The notes beneath the pieces were generated by a model, which ran no database searches, was not told where the DNA came from, and saw only the letters and a list, made by a program, of their open reading frames with translations. From Haliscomenobacteraceae bacterium (GTDB lineage Bacteria; Bacteroidota; Bacteroidia; Chitinophagales; Saprospiraceae), in NCBI GenBank assembly GCA_947501115.1, contig CANMVX010000007.1, forward strand, positions 55,267 through 119,266: 64,000 bases of DNA, given 5' to 3'. Numbering within the stretch: the first letter of the stretch is position 1; each line of letters opens with the position of its first letter. The translations under genes and the position numbers were made by a program. Positions 60,908 to 64,000 of this stretch are shown here, in pieces.

Positions 60908-63889
60908 TTAATTTTTAAGGATTTTTGTGTTGAAGAAATCTAAATAGGCATTTGTATTTTTAATCCGAAGTAGTTCGCGATAATTATTCAGGCCTATAAT
61001 AAAAAGCTCGTAAGGTGTTTCATCCAGTTTTAACTCTGCTTTGTTCTTATCAGCGGTTAGATAATAGTTTAAAGCGGATCCTTGGTTATTAAAACGTCGG
61101 AGTATCAATAAAGCCTTTCTTGAAGCTTCGTCTTCACCCAAAAAGAGGTTGGTCATATTTAACTTTTCCAAAGAGAAGTACTTTCGGTTAAAATCAGATA
61201 TTCCGACCTTAATGCCATTGAGATCGACCGATTGAGGGAATGCAAAAATGACATAATGAACCTGGTCGGCCTCAATTTGAAATTGTCCTGATTCATCTAC
61301 GCGTTGTCCTGGCATACTTGCCTGAGCCTCACCTAAAAGTCTAAGTATTTCAGCGGCTCTACGTTGTTCATCAGTGCCGGGGTATTTGGCAATAACTTCC
61401 TGAAGGGCATAAATATATTCTTCTCTGCCTTTAAGGCTTCCTGTACATAGCGCGCCGAGTAAGGCAAATCTGCCATTTAACTTAGTTAATGTGCCACTTT
61501 TAGCGGGTGCTTGCACAATAAGTTCCATTGCCTCTGCGAATTTTCTTTCTGTGAACAGTTTGTACGCAAGGTCATAGAATTGATTTAACTCTTTTTCTCT
61601 GAGTTTTGAGGAAGCCACAAAATTTGGGTCTGAAATAGCCTGGGCGAAATAAGTGCTGCCGTATTTATCTAATATTTTACTTTTATAGACATCAGATTTG
61701 GCTAACTCGTTATTTTCGCGATAGGTGAGGAAGAGATAATACCAGATATTTACTTCAATATTGGTCCCTGGAAACCTTTTATCGAGTTCAATAAATGCTT
61801 TTATTGATTCGGGATAGTTGGCGAGTTTTTCCCTGTAAAGAACGCCCAGTTTAAACAGGGCATCTATAATTTTAAGTTCTGCCGCTTTTAATGCGATTTC
61901 TGTTTTTGGATAATCACCTAATAATCTTTCAATGTCTTCTTCCGTCAGGTCGGTCACCTTTAAAGATTTGCCTTTCCTACTACTTGCGGTATCTATTTCG
62001 GTAATAGCCTGGGAGGGTGCGTCAAAAGATAATTTTTGTTCCCCCTGTCGCCAGTTATCCTGCAATGTTCTGGCTCCCCAAACCCGTTCAAATTCGCGAA
62101 CACCACGTTTTAGTGTTTGATCGTCGTAGGCAAAGAAACTACTTTGGGTGGAAGCGCCGGTATTTAAACCATTGAAAGCATTTTCTCTGGCAGTGATAGG
62201 TAAAGCGCTAATACTTCCTTGATTTTTGTTTTCAATTTCGGCCATCCGTTTTTCATCCTCCTGTTTTTTAATTTTGAGAGCCAATTGCATGCGGTCTTCC
62301 GGAGAAAGTTTGGAAATACCAATCAGACTATCTTGAAGATTTATATTTTCTATAAGGCTTGCAATGTCCGTCAGACTTTCCCTGAGTTTAGCTGTTTCGG
62401 GTTTTCTGGGATCTTCATCAGCCATGGTTTGCAAGGTAGTATCAAGATAATTCTTTGCCGAAAGAAACTCACTATCTTCAAAATAGAGAGATCCCAAAAT
62501 ATAGGCTGACTCTGTTTTTTGAAGTGTATTTATGGTGTTTTTTGCCAGAGATTCCTTGAAATAGGAAATAGCTTCAACCCGTTGATTATTTTTAAGGGCT
62601 AATTGACCTTTATTGTAGTATAATTGATCTAAATAATCTATGTTTTTTTCATCTTTAGCTAGTTTATCGAGATCGGCCAAAGCATCTTCGTAGGAACCTT
62701 TCCCTGCGAGCCAGGCTAATTGCGCCTTATTTATTTTAGCATTGAAAGCCATTTCGTAGTTTGAAGCCCACTTTTCAGCTTGATCAAAGGCGGTAAAGGC
62801 CTCCGCTTCTTTTTTATCTGTTGAAAATAATTGACCAGCCAGGAAGCTAAGTCTTGCTTTTTCTTTTCGGTCATCTGACAGGCTTATGGCTTTTTCAATG
62901 GCGATATTTGCTTCGGCGATATTATTTTTTTTAAGGTAGTAGAAAGCCAAAAGAGGGTAAACTTCCTCAAGCACATATTCGAAGGTAGTTTCGTCTTCAA
63001 TTAATTTTTCTAAAATACGAAGCGCTGAATCATCATTATCACGTTCTATGAGGGTTTTAGCGAGCCACAACTTACCTTCCTGAAAGACAGGTCTATGTTT
63101 TAAGAAATACTTTTTAGGTTCAGCTGCTTTGGCCTCTTTTTTTGCCTCTGCGGCAGCTTGTTTCCTTTTTTCAGCCTCTTCCTTTTTAGCTTTTTCAGCT
63201 TCTGACTCATCTGTCTTAGCTTTCGGCTTAGGTTTAGAGGGTAGGGCTGTTTTACCTTCCTTTTTACGTTTTGCGTTTTGGATTTTTCTTTTTTTAACCT
63301 CCTTGTTGTATTTTTTTCTCTTTTTGAGGGCTTCTTTTTTAGCTTTTTCCCTTTTCTTGGCCTTTTGTTTAGGAGATAAAGTAGATTTTTTTGCGTCAGC
63401 TTTAGCTTTATCTTCCGATTGGGCTAATTTTTCCTCTGGATCGAATTCTGTAATCAAATAACGGAATGCTTTTTCAGCATTTTCATAATCCTCTTTTAAA
63501 AACCAGGCTTGACCGGCGAGCAAATAACAATCGTCCATCCAATAACTTCTAGGATGTAAAGCGACCACACGCGTTACTTTTTTTACTGCCTTGTCGAGTT
63601 CCTGTCCCGCCGATTTTCTATTTGAGGCAGTCAGGTAAGGAAAAATAGGAAGTTGTTTTTGATAATTAACCGGATCTTGTGTAGAGAGAGCTAATTTATT
63701 AATTTCCAATATTTCATTTGCATTAAAATATCCGTTATACCTTGCAGTGGTATTTTCATATATCTTGCCTAAAATAGATAGGTCAGCTTTCTTTTTTCTT
63801 GTTACACAGCTCGAAAAAGTGAGTAAAAAAAGAATAAGATAAATAGGAAGAGTCAGGCTTTTCAAAACTAAAATATTTTTATTACACAT
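60908..63889 (-). CDS. TPR lipoprotein, SprE/PorW-like (type IX secretion/gliding)
   Basis: 993 aa from the ATG at 63889. A lipobox (LLTFSSC, Cys about residue 28) marks a lipoprotein. The start KKADLSILGKIYENTTARYN followed by GYFNANEILE is the SprE/PorW signature. TPR helices span about 65-160 and 265-480, with later TPRs at 660-850. Between about 150 and 265 lies a Lys/Ala-rich charged segment. In Flavobacterium and Porphyromonas the family is needed for type IX secretion and, in the former, gliding. Orthology is likely but not proven. Confidence 0.8.
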   Translation of the reverse strand: MCNKNILVLKSLTLPIYLILFLLTFSSCVTRKKKADLSILGKIYENTTARYNGYFNANEILEINKLALSTQDPVNYQKQLPIFPYLTASNRKSAGQELDKAVKKVTRVVALHPRSYWMDDCYLLAGQAWFLKEDYENAEKAFRYLITEFDPEEKLAQSEDKAKADAKKSTLSPKQKAKKREKAKKEALKKRKKYNKEVKKRKIQNAKRKKEGKTALPSKPKPKAKTDESEAEKAKKEEAEKRKQAAAEAKKEAKAAEPKKYFLKHRPVFQEGKLWLAKTLIERDNDDSALRILEKLIEDETTFEYVLEEVYPLLAFYYLKKNNIAEANIAIEKAISLSDDRKEKARLSFLAGQLFSTDKKEAEAFTAFDQAEKWASNYEMAFNAKINKAQLAWLAGKGSYEDALADLDKLAKDEKNIDYLDQLYYNKGQLALKNNQRVEAISYFKESLAKNTINTLQKTESAYILGSLYFEDSEFLSAKNYLDTTLQTMADEDPRKPETAKLRESLTDIASLIENINLQDSLIGISKLSPEDRMQLALKIKKQEDEKRMAEIENKNQGSISALPITARENAFNGLNTGASTQSSFFAYDDQTLKRGVREFERVWGARTLQDNWRQGEQKLSFDAPSQAITEIDTASSRKGKSLKVTDLTEEDIERLLGDYPKTEIALKAAELKIIDALFKLGVLYREKLANYPESIKAFIELDKRFPGTNIEVNIWYYLFLTYRENNELAKSDVYKSKILDKYGSTYFAQAISDPNFVASSKLREKELNQFYDLAYKLFTERKFAEAMELIVQAPAKSGTLTKLNGRFALLGALCTGSLKGREEYIYALQEVIAKYPGTDEQRRAAEILRLLGEAQASMPGQRVDESGQFQIEADQVHYVIFAFPQSVDLNGIKVGISDFNRKYFSLEKLNMTNLFLGEDEASRKALLILRRFNNQGSALNYYLTADKNKAELKLDETPYELFIIGLNNYRELLRIKNTNAYLDFFNTKILKN

Positions 63890-64000
63890 AAATAAGCTCA
63901 AATTTCGTTATTTATTATAAAATTGAGGGCTTAATTAACTTCTTGTTTTATTTTATTTTCGAAGTTAGAAAGAAAACTGTAACCTTTGTATTTTATTGTA

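Overview
The window looks like a chromosome segment of a Bacteroidota bacterium, most likely of the Saprospiria type. This rests on AT-rich DNA, several TAnnTTTG -7 promoter elements, a SprE/PorW-like lipoprotein, a DUF2480 protein, a futalosine-pathway menaquinone gene (mqnC), a Bacteroidota-style IF-2 N-terminus and many secreted or outer-membrane proteins. The placement is inferred from protein style only; there is no rRNA or other marker to test it.

Layout. 1-2.7 kb: rimP-nusA-infB translation/transcription operon on the minus strand, behind a leader that contains a terminator-like hairpin. 2.8-6.6 kb: mqnC, a purine nucleoside phosphorylase, hisF, hisIE and an SCP2-domain protein on the plus strand. 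6.6-13.1 kb: an RluA-type pseudouridine synthase, a lipoprotein, a GH32 fructan hydrolase with an abutting radical SAM gene, a DUF937 protein, and a methyltransferase-sulfotransferase-DinB cassette. 13.2-24.0 kb: secreted proteins, purN, a TPR/PD40/SPOR protein, a PLP enzyme, an M16 peptidase, a second DinB protein, an M14 carboxypeptidase and a CBM9-like protein.

24.0-42.3 kb is the accessory part. It holds palindrome-rich repeats (a 139-bp tandem array, a ~290-bp composite repeat and a 186-bp MITE-like element), a DegT-type aminotransferase fragment, a decayed and an intact DUF4143 ATPase, a large BNR-repeat secreted protein, an HMA protein coupled to a sialidase-fold protein, and a type I restriction-modification locus. 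The RM locus reads hsdM - DUF1016 - hsdS - (hsdR start stub) - frameshifted DUF1016 - hsdR. It lies between direct copies of the ~290-bp repeat.

42.3-54.1 kb returns to core-type genes: an XRE regulator, a sigma factor, a rhomboid protease, pfkA, a repeat-rich protein, tdk, purH, an outer-membrane protein, two paralogous TPR proteins and a PqqB-like metallo-beta-lactamase protein. 54.1-64.0 kb has an esterase, the ruin of a type III RM locus in which only rhuM is intact, a DUF5723-like outer-membrane protein, scpB, a DUF2480 protein, a lytic transglycosylase and a SprE/PorW-like lipoprotein.

The observations most worth a second look are: perfect inverted repeats inside or beside both DUF1016 genes; an hsdR 5-prime stub that records an earlier architecture of the type I locus; the type III RM ghost with intact rhuM between direct repeats; direct repeats around the type I locus; and four parS-like half sites spaced 36-37 bp apart.
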